The notes under the pieces are model-generated. The model had not been told where the DNA came from. It was given only the letters and a program-made list of their open reading frames with translations, and made no database searches. This document shows, in pieces, positions 47,723 to 58,400 of a stretch of DNA of 64,000 nucleotides (positions are counted from its first letter, which is position 1; each line of letters begins with the position of its first letter). Position numbers and translations under genes: made by a program. Source of the stretch: Dillenia suffruticosa (taxonomy: Eukaryota; Streptophyta; Magnoliopsida; Dilleniales; Dilleniaceae); NCBI GenBank assembly GCA_033439265.1, contig JAVTVX010000035.1, positions 13,542,001 through 13,606,000 of the forward strand. Direction: 5' to 3'.

Positions 47723-50224
47723 TGTAATATCAAAAAAAAGATAAATAAAAAATAAAGGGAAGGAAACGCAGCGTTTTGGACCAAAACGCTGCACTCTCCC
47801 CAAGAGTGAAATTAGGGCAAAAAGCCCTAATTTCTCTCTCTCTTCCTTCCGTCTCTCTCTATCTCATTCTCTCTCTCTCCCGAATCCTTCTCACTCCCTT
47901 CGCCTCTCCGCCACCACCTCCACCATCTCCGTCGTCCTTTGCCCCTTCTGTCCACTGCTCATCGTCTCTCTCTCCATCGCTCTGTCTCTCTCTATCATCT
48001 CTCTCCCTTTCTTGATTTTGTGCTCTGCTCCGTCTCTCTCCCACGCGCGACAGTTCTCTCCTTGCTTGCTTGCTCGTGCACGGCAGCTTTCCTCCTTGCT
48101 TGCTCGCACATGACAGCTTCCCTCCCGCGTGCACGCGACAGCCTCGATTTCTCTCCTGCTCGCGCGCGACGGTCACTCTCTCCTTTGCTTGCTCGCGCGC
48201 GTTGCACCCTGTGAGCTCCCCCCTTCTGCAACCTTCACAGAAGCTCCAAGCTGGCAGTGGCGAGAGGTATCCGAGAACCCACTCTTCCACTGCATAGGTA
48301 AGGGTCGATTTTTGATCAATAGGTTAGGGGTTTTGATTCTCTTGGTAATTTAAGCCTAATTATTGAATTTTGTGTCAGTCTAAAAGTACTACAGGCCCAG
48401 ACTGAATTGTAGACGCACGGACATTAGGGTTACGAGCTGCGAAAACCCTAGATGAGGAATTTTTTTATGTATGCAATAACTGAGCGGATTTAAGCTAAAT
48501 TTAGAATGAGATGTCTTATATATGTTCTGAAAATATATGGAATTTAAAGAGAATGCATTTTTTTTGAAGTTTGATATGTGATTTCTAGGGTTAATTCTAA
48601 CTTCTACGTGAATTTAGATTGATTAATATGGAAGGAACGTGTTAGATGAAATTAGAAACTTATTAGGTTGATGAGATTAGTTTTCCCTGGAGTTTGAATT
48701 GAAATTGTGAATTATTGGTTTTGGTGGACCTTTTGGAGACTTGAAAGGAGTCATTTTAGAAAACTAATGGAAATAGGGAGTGAATACCCTCCCTAGAGGT
48801 GAGTTGACGGTTCATTGTGTTCATGAATGAGAAACCTATTTTAAAATTGCTTTACAAATGATTTTCGAAAGATTTTACGTGATTTATGCGAATTGTTTTG
48901 TGACTGTGGGTTGTCTGAACTGAATTATAAAGTATAAATGCATCCATTGTGTTTAAAAATGATTCTGTGCCATATGTTATTTGATATTGCTCTATGAATT
49001 GATTTGGCATGAGATTGTTGATTATTTGATGGAAAATTATGGCATATTGCTTGTGAACTAGATTGATTTAGAAATGAAGGGTGCCGCAGATGACTATAGT
49101 CATATTCCCACCACGGAGCGACCCGACGGGGTGGCGTGGTTTGGGGTTTGGATGTGCAGGGGAGTTAGACGTCCCTCCCTTTGCCGAAATCGTATTATAT
49201 CTGGTGCACCCCGGTGAGGTATGAGCCAACGCCAAGGTAGGGGTTTGTTTTGAGACATTGGATAGAAAAACCCTTGGCCGGATTTCGTCTGGGTTTGGCC
49301 GCCCTAAGACGGAAGTGTTTTTCGATGAAACCCCAAGATTTTCTGAAATGATAATTGACATGGATACATATTTTGTAAATTGTGATTTATTGAAATGTTT
49401 TATACATATGAACTGTTATTTATGAGATATGCTTTGACTGCCCCACATTTACCCCTTATTTATGAATACAATCACACCATTGCACTCCACTCACTGAGTA
49501 TACCCCTATACTCACCCCTCTCTTTCCCTTTTTCAGAGAAGACTTAGTTGGGAGACTACTCGACGGAGTTTGTGCAGTATTTTTGCGGATTGTATAGGTA
49601 TTTGGCACATGCAGGGTTACTTTTGGAAATTTATAGATCTCAAACCATGGAAAGGGAAGACTGTACATCCCCTGCCGTGCGGATTTCATTGATACTGGCC
49701 GAGTTGTTGGCAAGTATTGATAAAATCCGCTGATTTTTGATTTGTTCTTTATTATCTTAATTATTCGATTATTTTTGTAAAACCGTTTATATATGTACTG
49801 GGATATTTGGACTAGAAATATTAATTTCGATACTTTTCTCTGATTTTGTGAAGTTCTGTATAACTCATACCGTTAGGAATCTACCGATACTGGCTTGTCT
49901 TCCTTAGGTAAGTGTTGGTAAAATCCGACGGCTATATTTTGGGACTTCTTATTTGTCACACGCTTTATTGAGGTGAGAATTCTGAATGGCTAGGATGGCC
50001 ACATCGCATGCGTGCTTGTACAGGATCCCACTCCCCAATGTGTGCCAATGAGTGTGTTTGAATGTTCAGGGATGAGCCGGATGGGCTCCTTGCGTGTGTA
50101 TTGTTATATGATTTATTATGAATTTGATAGCCTTGTGGAGTCCCAGTATACGGGGAGATTCTGCCCATGTATCGAGACAACGCGGCGGTTGTCGCGTGGT
50201 CGATCCGATAATCGGGGCGTGACA
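47723..50224 (+). repeat. 3' LTR of the nested element (2502 bp)
   Basis: Starts TGTAATATC, ends GGGGCGTGACA, followed by GAAAA. The terminal palindrome (47768-47779 with 47781-47792) and the TGAGTATA / TATACTCA hairpin (49495-49502 with 49507-49514) are kept. It is 74 bases shorter than the 5' LTR because of several indels, including the single copy of the 44-bp unit. Confidence 0.93.
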
Positions 50225-50229
50225 GAAAA

Positions 50230-50690
50230 TCTCCTTTAGAGATACTTAGAAAAGAAAATCCACCCTTGTCTCATCTTAAAATATTTAGTTGTACATGTTA
50301 TGTTCATATTCCCTTTCAAATAAGAGATAAGTTAGAAAGAAAGGGAAGACGTTGTGTTTTTATAGGTTATGCATCATTTCAAAAAGGATATTCATGCTAT
50401 GAACCCGAAACTAATAAAGTCTATATATCTAAGGATATAATATTTTTGGAAGATAAATTCTATTTCAAAGAACATAGCAAAAATAAAAATTTCATAAAAA
50501 ATGACTTACAAATCCTTCTTTGGGAATCTCCAAGAGTTGAAAATAAATCTCCCCAAGAAATAATTCTAGAATAAAATAATAAGTAAGGGGGAGAACAAAT
50601 TAACGAAGAAAATGAGGAAATTCTTATGGAACCATCCTCACCACCTCCTCCACTTAGAAGATCAACTAGATTAAGACGTTTTTCGGAATG
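50230..50690 (+). pseudogene. copia integrase tail, right of the nested element
   Basis: After the GAAAA duplication the copia sequence resumes with LKIFSCTCYVHIPFQIRDKL and RRCVFIGYASFQKGYSCYEP near 50272-50410. This is the GKAG/LGY-type tail after the integrase core. Fossil. Confidence 0.82.
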
Positions 50691-50799
50691 ATTAAATAAG
50701 GAAGTTTATTATAATTCCAAAGTTACATCTCATCCTATCTCTAATTTTTATACAACTAATAATATTTCTTCTAGTCATTAATAGTTCTTGAATGCATTG

Positions 50800-52334
50800 A
50801 CCAAGTGCATGAACCTTTGAGTTATGAAGAAGTTAATGCTCATCAAGAATGGAGGAAGGCTATGAATGAAGAATTGGATACTCTTACCAATAATCAAACT
50901 TAGGAAATCACCACTCTTCCAGGAAAGAAAGCGGTAAGGTGCAAGTGGGTTTACAAAGTCAAGCATAAGAGTGATGGAATAATCGATCACCTCAAAGCAC
51001 AACTTGTAGCCAAAAGCTTTACTCAGACATATGGAGAAGATTACACTAAAACTTTTGCTTCGGTCGCTAAAATGACCACAGTCCGAGTTTTATTGTCACT
51101 TGCAACAAATTGGAGTTGGCTGATATTCCAAATGGATGTGAAAAATGCATTCTTGCAAGGAGAATTGAAGGAGGAAGTTTACATACGACTTCCTCAAGGA
51201 CTTGAAGGCAAAGATGGACAAGTATGCAAGTTCAATAAGGCTATCTATGGTTTGAAACAATCTCTCCGAGCTTGGTATTCTAAACTTAGCACCGCTCTTC
51301 TTAGTTATGATTTTTTTAAGTACAACAGTGACTGATCTTTATTTACAAAATTTTTTAATAAAAAGATCACCATTGTACTTATCTATGTCGATGACATAAT
51401 CATAATCGGGAATAATATAAAGCAAATAGATCAAGTCAAAAATTTTCTTAAGTCTAAATTTGAAATTAAAGATTTAGGAAAACTAAGATACGTTCTAGGT
51501 ATAGAACTTGCCTACTCCTCTAAAGGGGTTGTTCTATCCCAAAAAAAGTACACGTTTGATCTTTTGCAGAAAACGGGTAAAATTGGAGCTAAACCAGGTT
51601 GTAGTCCAATCTCAACCTTTGAATAAGAAAAGGATAATAATCAATTCTTTACTGACATATCGAGATACTAGACACTCATTGGGAATTATTTACTTGACGA
51701 TCACCAGGCCAGATATACCATATGCGGTTACCATATCAGCCAACATATGCATAATCCAAAAATAGGACATTTGAGAGCAGCCGAAAGAATCTTGAGCTAC
51801 CTAAATGGCTCTCCTGGACGTGGAATATGGATGAAGTGCAACCAAAATTCTGAAATTATTGGATATTGTGATACAGATTGGGCCAAAAATTCTCAAGATA
51901 GAAAATCTACAATAGGCTTTTGTATATTTGTGGGAGGTAATTTAGTGTTTTGGAGAAGCAAAAAACAATCAGTAGTTTCAAGATTTAGTGCGGAAGCGGA
52001 ATATAGAGCTATGGCAGTATCGACAAGTGAGATTATATGGCTTAAAACCCTAGTTGAAGACTTGGGGTTCAAGGTCATAATACCTATTCATATTTTTTGT
52101 GATAATCAATCGGCTATTCACATTATCTCAAATCCAGTGTTTCATGAGCGGACCAAACATATTGAAGTGAATTGTTATTTTGTGCGACAAAAGATTGAAA
52201 ACAAAACCGTAATCACCCCTTACGTAAAGAATAGTGAACAACTTGCTGATATTTTCACCAAGAGAACTACGGCTAGTCACATGAATAATATTCTCGGCAA
52301 GTTAGGCTCCATCGATATATATTCACCAAACTGA
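50800..52334 (+). pseudogene. copia reverse transcriptase and RNase H remnant
   Basis: RT blocks are AMNEELDTLTNNQT-like near 50860-50905, KCKWVYKVKHKSDG-like near 50940-50975, FQMDVKNAFLQGELKEEVYI (51127-51185), YGLKQSLRAWYSKL (51247-51290) and a YVDDI catalytic motif near 51384-51400. RNase H runs 51747-52334, with DTDWAKNSQDRKSTIGFCIF, SRFSAEAEYRAMAVSTSEI, FCDNQSAIHI and HIEVNCYFVRQKI. Fossil, broken, but RNase H is well preserved. Confidence 0.88.
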
Positions 52335-52341
52335 GGGGGAG

Positions 52342-52960
52342 TGTTGAAAATACATAGACCTACTTAGGCCCAAGATTTCTGACCCAAGTGGGCTCATGAC
52401 TGCAACGGCTATAATAGCCGTTGCACCTCCAACGGCTACATAGCCGTTGGAGGATTCCCCTTTTTCCTTTTTTATTTTTTATTTTTTGTTTTTATTTTTT
52501 CTTTCTCTCTCCTCCATCTTCTATAAATAGGATCTTTCCCCACTCTTGTATTCACAACTTGGAAGATAGTCTCTTCCAAAATCTTTCTTCTCTTTTTCTC
52601 TGTTTTTGTAATATTGAGATAATTTCTTTTTCACACTCAATAGAAGAAATTCTCTTCATTCTTCAATTTTATTTTTTTTCTTGATAAATCTTTCTCCTCA
52701 TTTTTTTCTTTACTTGATCACATTTTTATTTCTTTTTGTTCATATTTAAATTTGTGTTCCAAACTTTAGTAAAACCCATTTTCTAGTATGCGATGACATA
52801 ATATGTTTAGAAAATTTTTGTCAGTGACAAATATTTGTCCAAAGAAAGAGGTTCTTAAGCGAGGACAGACGAGCTCTACCTCTTTCCTGAGAACTTTCCT
52901 GGTGCTCTTTGTTACAGAATGGATTGAGTTGAATTTAAGTGAAATTTATAAATTTCTACA
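52342..52960 (+). repeat. 3' LTR of the outer copia element
   Basis: Starts TGTTGAAAATAC, ends AATTTCTACA. It carries two adjacent perfect palindromes: 52401-52411 with 52415-52425 (11-bp arms) and 52426-52438 with 52441-52453 (13-bp arms). A TATAAATAG box is at 52522-52530. Confidence 0.92.
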
Positions 52961-52965
52961 GTAGA

Positions 52966-53862
52966 CACATACCCTTGAGATTGAAGATTCAAAAGTAGGT
53001 TTTGCACTTGGGGACAACATTTCGATCCACAGCTAGACCTTCATCTAGACAGCTATTAGCACTTCTTTGCGACCGATCGTCTAATTTTTTTTCTTTTGTA
53101 ATAATTTTTTGGAAATATTTGGATTTTCTTGTATAAGCTAGAAGTTCATTTACAATATTTAATTAATTAGACCCAAAAATAATTTTCATCTCATGCATAC
53201 CAAATTAATGCATAAAAATAAATTTCTCCAATATAACTATCAAAATTTTAAATGTTGACTAAATAAAGATAACCTATTTGATTTGATGAAAAATTGCAGC
53301 TTGTCTTGTTTGCAATGGTTCAAAAAAAAAAAAAAAAAAAAAACCTCTTCCTTAACAATGTGGCATTCATGCGGATGTCATATAAATTTTTCAAAAAGAT
53401 TCCTTTTTAATATTTTTTTAATTATTAAAATTCTAAATTTTATCAATATTTTGGATCTGATTATGACATTTCTCAAAATTTTTTCAATGGCAAAAACACT
53501 TTTCATGTCAAAAAGAATTGCCCAACATACTCATAATTATTATAGGAGTAAACGCACAAATTGAAACCATTACTCGTGACCACAAACTCTGCCCTCCCAA
53601 TGCTGAAGAGACTCACTCTCTACCCATTAATTTCAATCAAGACAAAACCAATTAGAATGAAGATGATATCAGACATTACCTCAGATGTCAATGCAGTCAC
53701 TTCAAAGAACGGCCCCATTCTTTTTGGGTAAATTTTATTCTCTTTCTTCTCTCTCTCCCCTATCACGATTTTACTGAATCTGTCGATAAATATGCACGAT
53801 GCTTAGCCTCTTGGAGGGAGAGAAGAGAAAGCATTCCTGTTCCATTTCCATCGGTGGATGTA
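52966..53862 (+). other. upstream region of the probable NPF exon
   Basis: AT-rich with a poly-A run (53321-53342), which may mark another old insertion. From about 53730 it is CT-rich (TTCTTCTCTCTCTCCCC), like a plant leader, up to the ATG at 53863. No clear TATA box or gene beyond this. Confidence 0.4.
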
Positions 53863-53989
53863 ATGGAGATGGAGATGGAAAAGAAAATGATTGAGAATGG
53901 AAATGAAAAGAAGAGAGAGGATTATGACAAGAAGCAGGATGTCGGGGAGAAGCAACTTGGAGGGCTCAAAACAGTGCCATTTATTCTCG
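53863..53989 (+). CDS. probable first exon of an NPF (NRT1/PTR family) transporter gene
   Basis: NPF proteins are twelve-helix, proton-coupled membrane carriers for nitrate, peptides, hormones or glucosinolates. The ATG at 53863 opens 42 codons: an acidic/basic leader (MEMEMEKKMIENGNEKKRED) and then LGGLKTVPFIL, matching the GGLKTMPFI motif just before the first helix in many NPF proteins. The exon stops after one base of the next codon (G at 53989) at a GTGAGT donor. A phase-1 break here is what I expect, since the next NPF residue is usually G, A or V, all coded by GNN, before NE. No second exon is found to 64000. An old gypsy element lies directly against the donor, so this may be a damaged gene. 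It could also be another gene with a similar start. Confidence 0.5.
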
Positions 53990-53994
53990 GTGAG

Positions 53995-54370
53995 TGGTAG
54001 GATGCACTTGAGAACGACCTCGGCCTTGATTTCTGTTGGGTCAAGCTATGGTGATCACTTAGGAGATCTGCTGTAAGTAGTAAGTATGGACATACACTAA
54101 ATTTGAAGAAATGTCTATGTTCCATTCGGGGGTGAAGTTGAATTTATACAAGAGTCAAACTGTTTGGGGAATCTTCTCATCATACCCCATAACTGTAACC
54201 AATTCCAACCACATCAACTAAAAGATGTTTAATAGTAGGAAGAAATTAAAAAAAAAAAAAAAGAGAAAGTAAAGAAGGAAAAAAGACAAAGGCATCTTTG
54301 CAGAAATTCATACTAGCATGCCTTAGTCGACTAACCAATTGATAACAGTTAGGCCTAAGCTTCTTTGTGG
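53995..54370 (-). repeat. 3' LTR of the minus-strand gypsy element (left copy)
   Basis: Starts TGGTAGGATGCACTTGAG on the plus strand. It matches the right copy through AGGCCTAAGCTTCTTTG near 54367, after which similarity stops, so its inner edge is lost or altered. Confidence 0.8.
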
Positions 54371-55943
54371 GTTTTAAAGCCAACACCCATGCCACTATGC
54401 CAATGTATTCTGTGTGTTTATTTGTCTCTTCATATCCACTTTTATTATTATTATTATCATCATCTCACTCTCATTTTTTTTTCTTACCTTTTTTTTCTTC
54501 ACTCTGGGTTTTTTTTTTTTTTTTTTTTTTCGTTTTGTATTCATGATATATTCAAACTGTGATAATACAAATAATTATAAGTGAATTATAATAAAAGAAT
54601 TGTGACGTATTAATATAATATAAATTGATAATTAATTAATTTATATAACATCTCTACTAATATTATATTATTGATAATTATATTATTTAAATTAATATTA
54701 ATAATTATAATTTTATATTATGATACTAAGTCTCCACTCATCCACTCATCCAAATGAGATTGTCGTCCAAATGAGGATATCCAAATCACCTAAATTGGTC
54801 CGATAATTAGATAATGTAATTTATAGTAATACATATAATAATATATATAGTAATATATATGTATTATATAGTAATGTAATTTTAATATTTTTATGTTATT
54901 GGAAAATTATTTTTGAGCTAAGAAATTAGATTTTTTAGAGAGATTTTATAGTGATAATATTATTATATATTCGAAACCATTACTATATATTCGAATTCAA
55001 GTTATCATCCTTAACACTACTATTACTATATGTATCCAACTTACCACCATTACTACCAAACTTACTATCGTTACTATCAGTTAGATGTCAGAATATCAAT
55101 ACTAATAATAATATCACAATTTTACCATTTACCATTACACCTTTCTTTTTCTTCGTTTCTCTTATTTGACCCTCACTCTATTTTTTGCCTTGTTTTTTTT
55201 TTCCTTTTTTTTTTCTCCGTTCTATCACTATGTTATACAACTTAATTATCATATTTGTTAATTATAAAATTTAAAATATAATTTATAACTTAATTATAAA
55301 ATCTAAAATATAAATTATCATATGAATTCAGTGTAATTAATATTATTAATTTAAATAATATTCACCACATTCTTTATAAAAATTTTGAAATATAAATTAA
55401 GATTGATGATATAATTAGTATTATTATTTAAAGTAATATTATCATATGAAATTTTTATGTAAATATCAAATTATATAATATACTAATAATAAGCTAAAAT
55501 ATATAGTATAATATAGTAATATAATAGTAATATTTATCACTACTAGTTGTGGTAGTTAAATAGTAAAATGTAGTAATATTTACTTATAGAATATAGTAAT
55601 ATAGTACTAATAAATTATATTTCAGCTAATATAAAGTTAACTAGTACTGTTGTTGTTGTAATATTTACTACTACTAATATAATATAATAGTAATGTTTAC
55701 TAATGGTATAATAGTAGTGGATATTATAATATATTAGTAATACATTGTAATATAAAGTTATCTAGTACTGTTGTTGTTGTAATATTTACTATTACTTATT
55801 AAATATAATAGTAATATGGTAGTAATATTTACTAATGGTATAGTAATAGTGGACATTGTAATATTGTAAGATATATTGTAATATTTATATTTATCGCATT
55901 TATCATCATGTATATATAATATAATTAAAATTTCAAAACCATG
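54371..55943. repeat. AT-rich low-complexity block with a 121-bp tandem duplication
   Basis: Contains (TTA)n near 54440-54460, poly-T at 54509-54531 and then over a kilobase of TAGTAATAT-like words. A block starting TAATATAAAGTTA at 55627 is repeated from 55748, giving a 121-bp period. No gene. It lies between the left LTR and the integrase of the minus-strand gypsy element and appears to belong to a later insertion. Confidence 0.75.
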
Positions 55944-56215
55944 CATGTGATAATGCCTACACGGTACAGCAGTGCCGATGCCTGCGGTACAGTCGTGCAG
56001 GCATGCGCACGCATGCATTCTCGAATGCGCGGCATAGCCGCACTAGCCTCCGCGGTACAGCCGTCCAGGCATGAGCACGCATGCATTATTCCACCCGCGG
56101 CACAGCTACGCTTGCCCCGCGGCACTGCCGCGCTTGCCCCGCGGCACTGCCGCGCTTGCCCCGCGGCACTGCCGCGCTTGCCCCGCGGCACTGCCGTTTA
56201 AGTGTGTGCATACAT
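55944..56215. repeat. GC-rich island with a 22-bp minisatellite
   Basis: A sudden GC-rich patch in AT-rich surroundings. Its left half is a 76-bp duplication (GCGGTACAG...GCATGCATT at 55983 and again at 56059). Its right half is about 3.8 copies of a 22-bp unit beginning GCCCCGCGGCACTGCC at 56114, 56136, 56158 and 56180, each holding the palindrome CCGCGG. It is CpG-dense and therefore a likely methylation target. The open frames here are repeat artefacts. Confidence 0.88.
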
Positions 56216-56224
56216 TCTTGCATA

Positions 56225-57140
56225 CCATAAAATAATAACATTTACTATTATAAAATAGTAACATTCAGTAAATAACAGATGTGAAAAATAATAAATTTAT
56301 TTGTTTATAAAAGGATTGCAACATTTATAGTCAAATTAACAGATAATAACATATAGTAATATTTACTATGTAATCACAATAAAATATAGTAATAATTATT
56401 ATAAAATAATAACATTTATTATTGTAATAACGGATGTGAAAAATAGTAAATTTATTTGTTTTTTATGATAAAATGATAGTAACATTTATAATTAAATTAA
56501 CTACGATAGTCAAATTAATAGATAATAATATATAGTAACATTTACTATGTAACCATAATAAAATATAGTAACATTTACTATAAAACAGTAACATTTACTA
56601 TTATAATAACGCATGTGAAAAATAATAAAATTATTTGTCTTTTATGATAAAATTATAGTAACATTTACTATTAAGTTAAACATAATAGTCAAATTAACAG
56701 ATAATAATATATAATAACATTTACTATATAATTACAATAAAATATAATAACATTTATTATAAATAGTAACATTTACTATTATAATAACGCATGTGAAAGT
56801 TAATAAAATTATTTGTTTCTCATGATAAAAAATAGTAACATTTACTATTAAACTAACCATAATAGTTAAATTAACAGATAATAATATATAGTAACATTTA
56901 CTATATAATCACAAAAAATTATAGTAACATTTACTATAAAATAATAATATTTATTATTATAATAACGAATGTGAAAGTTAACAAATTTATTTATTTCTTA
57001 TGATAAAAGAATAGTAACATTTACTATTAAACTAATTACAATAGTCAAATTAATAGATAATAACATATAGTAATACTTATTACGAAGTACAATAAAATAT
57101 AGTAATATTTATTATAAAATAGTAACATTTACTAATATAT
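56225..57140. repeat. 178-bp tandem array, about five copies
   Basis: The marker word ATGTGAAA recurs near 56279, 56433, 56612, 56790 and 56968, giving periods of about 154, 179, 178 and 178 bases. Each unit also holds ATAGTAACATTTACTAT words and a TTATTTGTTTTTTATGATAAAA-like segment. Units are clearly diverged from each other. The array sits just inside a CACTA-type terminus. Confidence 0.82.
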
Positions 57141-57719
57141 ATACCCGATAAACTGTTTCTAACACTCTTCTAAACGTCAATTTACATATTCTACATTTAC
57201 CATATCTTAAATATCTTATACTTATCATACTTACCGCAACTTACCATGTTCTACATATACTACAGTTACCTACCTTATATCTTTACACTTCTCATACCTT
57301 ACATTTCCTACACTTATCGCTATTTACCATATCCTTTTACACTTACTATTCCTCACTATACCTTGCTTATTCATCCATCATCACAACGACTGTACATATA
57401 GCATTGTCTATACAAATACCTTTAAAAAACGTGACTACAAAATCTATATTTTACAATCACAATTTATAACCGTAAGAATGGGGGTATGTAAATTTAGACG
57501 TCCTTATATCCAAAAGTATAAAATGTTATTTATACAAACGATACGCTAACTTTACCCACTGTTCAAATTGTTTTATCGACAATTATTTTAAAACCATTGG
57601 AAAATCTATATTATTTCTGACGGTTTCAACTATAACCATCTGTATAGTTTCAAAAAACCGTCACTAATACTTACCGACAGTAAACGTTACCGTCGGCATA
57701 ATACTTTTATTTTGTAGTG
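57141..57719. mobile_element. right terminus of a CACTA-type element, left end not found
   Basis: The sequence ends TTTTATTTTGTAGTG at 57719, which read inward is CACTACAAAATAAAAG, a canonical CACTA end. Subterminal words of the kind ACCGTCGG, ACCGACAG and AACCGTCA occur in both orientations at 57615-57700. The triplet after it is CTG. I looked for a matching left end preceded by CTG back to 54370 and found none, so the element is either truncated or its left end has decayed. The AT-rich and tandem-repeat block to the left probably belongs to it. Confidence 0.65.
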
Positions 57720-57722
57720 CTG

Positions 57723-58400
57723 ATGAGCAAAGCATCCTCAACAGCTTGCACACGGGTAGTACCTTAAACATATGACGAAGGTTAGGTGGAGATCTTCCAT
57801 AGACTACCTTGAATATGGTTATCATGGTTGCAGAATGTGTTCCTGTGTTGTAGCAATACTCAACCCATGGTAGCCAATGCACCTAATTTTTGGGTTGGTC
57901 ACTTGTAAAACATCTTAAATAAACTTCCACCGTTCTATTCACTACTTTTGTCTGTCCATTTATCTGGGGTGATGGGAGGAACTGAAATTGAAACTTGTGC
58001 CTTGCAAGCAGAACAATTCCTTCCAAAATCGGTTAGTGAAATCCGCATCTCGATCACATACAATGGACTTTGGCATCCCATGCAACTTGAAAATGTTTTC
58101 AAAGAAGAGTTGTATAACAACTACTGTTGTATAAGGATGTACAAAGGGAATGAAATGTGTGTACTTTACTGTTGTATAAGGATGTACAAAGGGAATGAAA
58201 TGTGTGTACTTACTTAATCGATCCACAACTACTAAGATTATTGACTTTCCTCTTGATTTCGGTAGTCCTTCCACAAAATCCATTGAGATATTAGACCAAA
58301 TTTGTTCAGGAATTGGTAGGGGCTGCAGCAGTCCACCCGGCTTCCTTTGGTTACTCTTGTTCCTCTAACAAATGTCACATTCTCGAATGAATTTCTTCAT
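57723..58400 (-). pseudogene. integrase remnant of the minus-strand gypsy element
   Basis: Minus-strand blocks are MDFVEGLPKS then LVVVDRLSKYTHFIPF (58283-58200), GMPKSIVCDRDADFTNRFWK near 58050-57990 and WLPWVEYCYNTGTHSAT (57880-57825). These belong to the DDE core and following region of a gypsy integrase. A short tandem duplication lies within it. It is cut off on its far side by the CACTA terminus at 57719. Fossil, broken. Confidence 0.85.

Larger units (their letters stand above)
41022..50224 (+). mobile_element. nested gypsy-type LTR element with 2.5 kb LTRs and a gene-less interior (LARD-like)
   Basis: Two LTRs (41022-43597 and 47723-50224) in the same direction flank a 4125-bp interior. 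They are bounded by a perfect 5-bp duplication GAAAA (41017-41021 and 50225-50229). A primer-binding site TGGTATCAGAGA (43605-43616) and a polypurine tract (about 47708-47720), preceded by a TTTTGAGGACAAAAT box near 47683, mark both ends of the interior. No gag or pol domain can be read there, the definition of a large retrotransposon derivative that relies on another element's proteins. Termini match those of the Tekay-like element at 1-6596. LTRs differ by roughly 4-6 percent by eye, so it inserted within the last few million years. Confidence 0.9.
38483..52960 (+). mobile_element. Ty1/copia LTR retrotransposon interrupted by a nested gypsy-type element
   Basis: Fossil copia element with LTRs of 583 and 619 bp, primer-binding site TGGTATCAGAGC (39066-39077), gag, pre-integrase, integrase, RT, RNase H and a GAGGGGGAG polypurine tract (52333-52341). 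Flanks GTATA and GTAGA form a near-perfect 5-bp duplication. A 9.2 kb element (41022-50224) plus its own 5-bp duplication sits in the integrase region. Without it the copia element is about 5.27 kb, a normal size. LTRs differ at roughly a tenth of positions by eye, plus several indels, so it is older than its guest. Coding parts are broken in several places. Confidence 0.93.

Noticed and set aside
54396-54400. CACTA word near 54396 as the missing left end of the CACTA element ending at 57719
   Set aside because: The following bases do not match the right terminus, and the preceding triplet TGC does not match CTG after the right end.
55925-56201. His/Cys/Ala-rich open frames on both strands
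   Set aside because: Translations of the GC-rich minisatellite; no independent support.
56114-57140. CRISPR-like array
   Set aside because: The units are head-to-tail tandem repeats without unique spacers, in a plant nuclear context.
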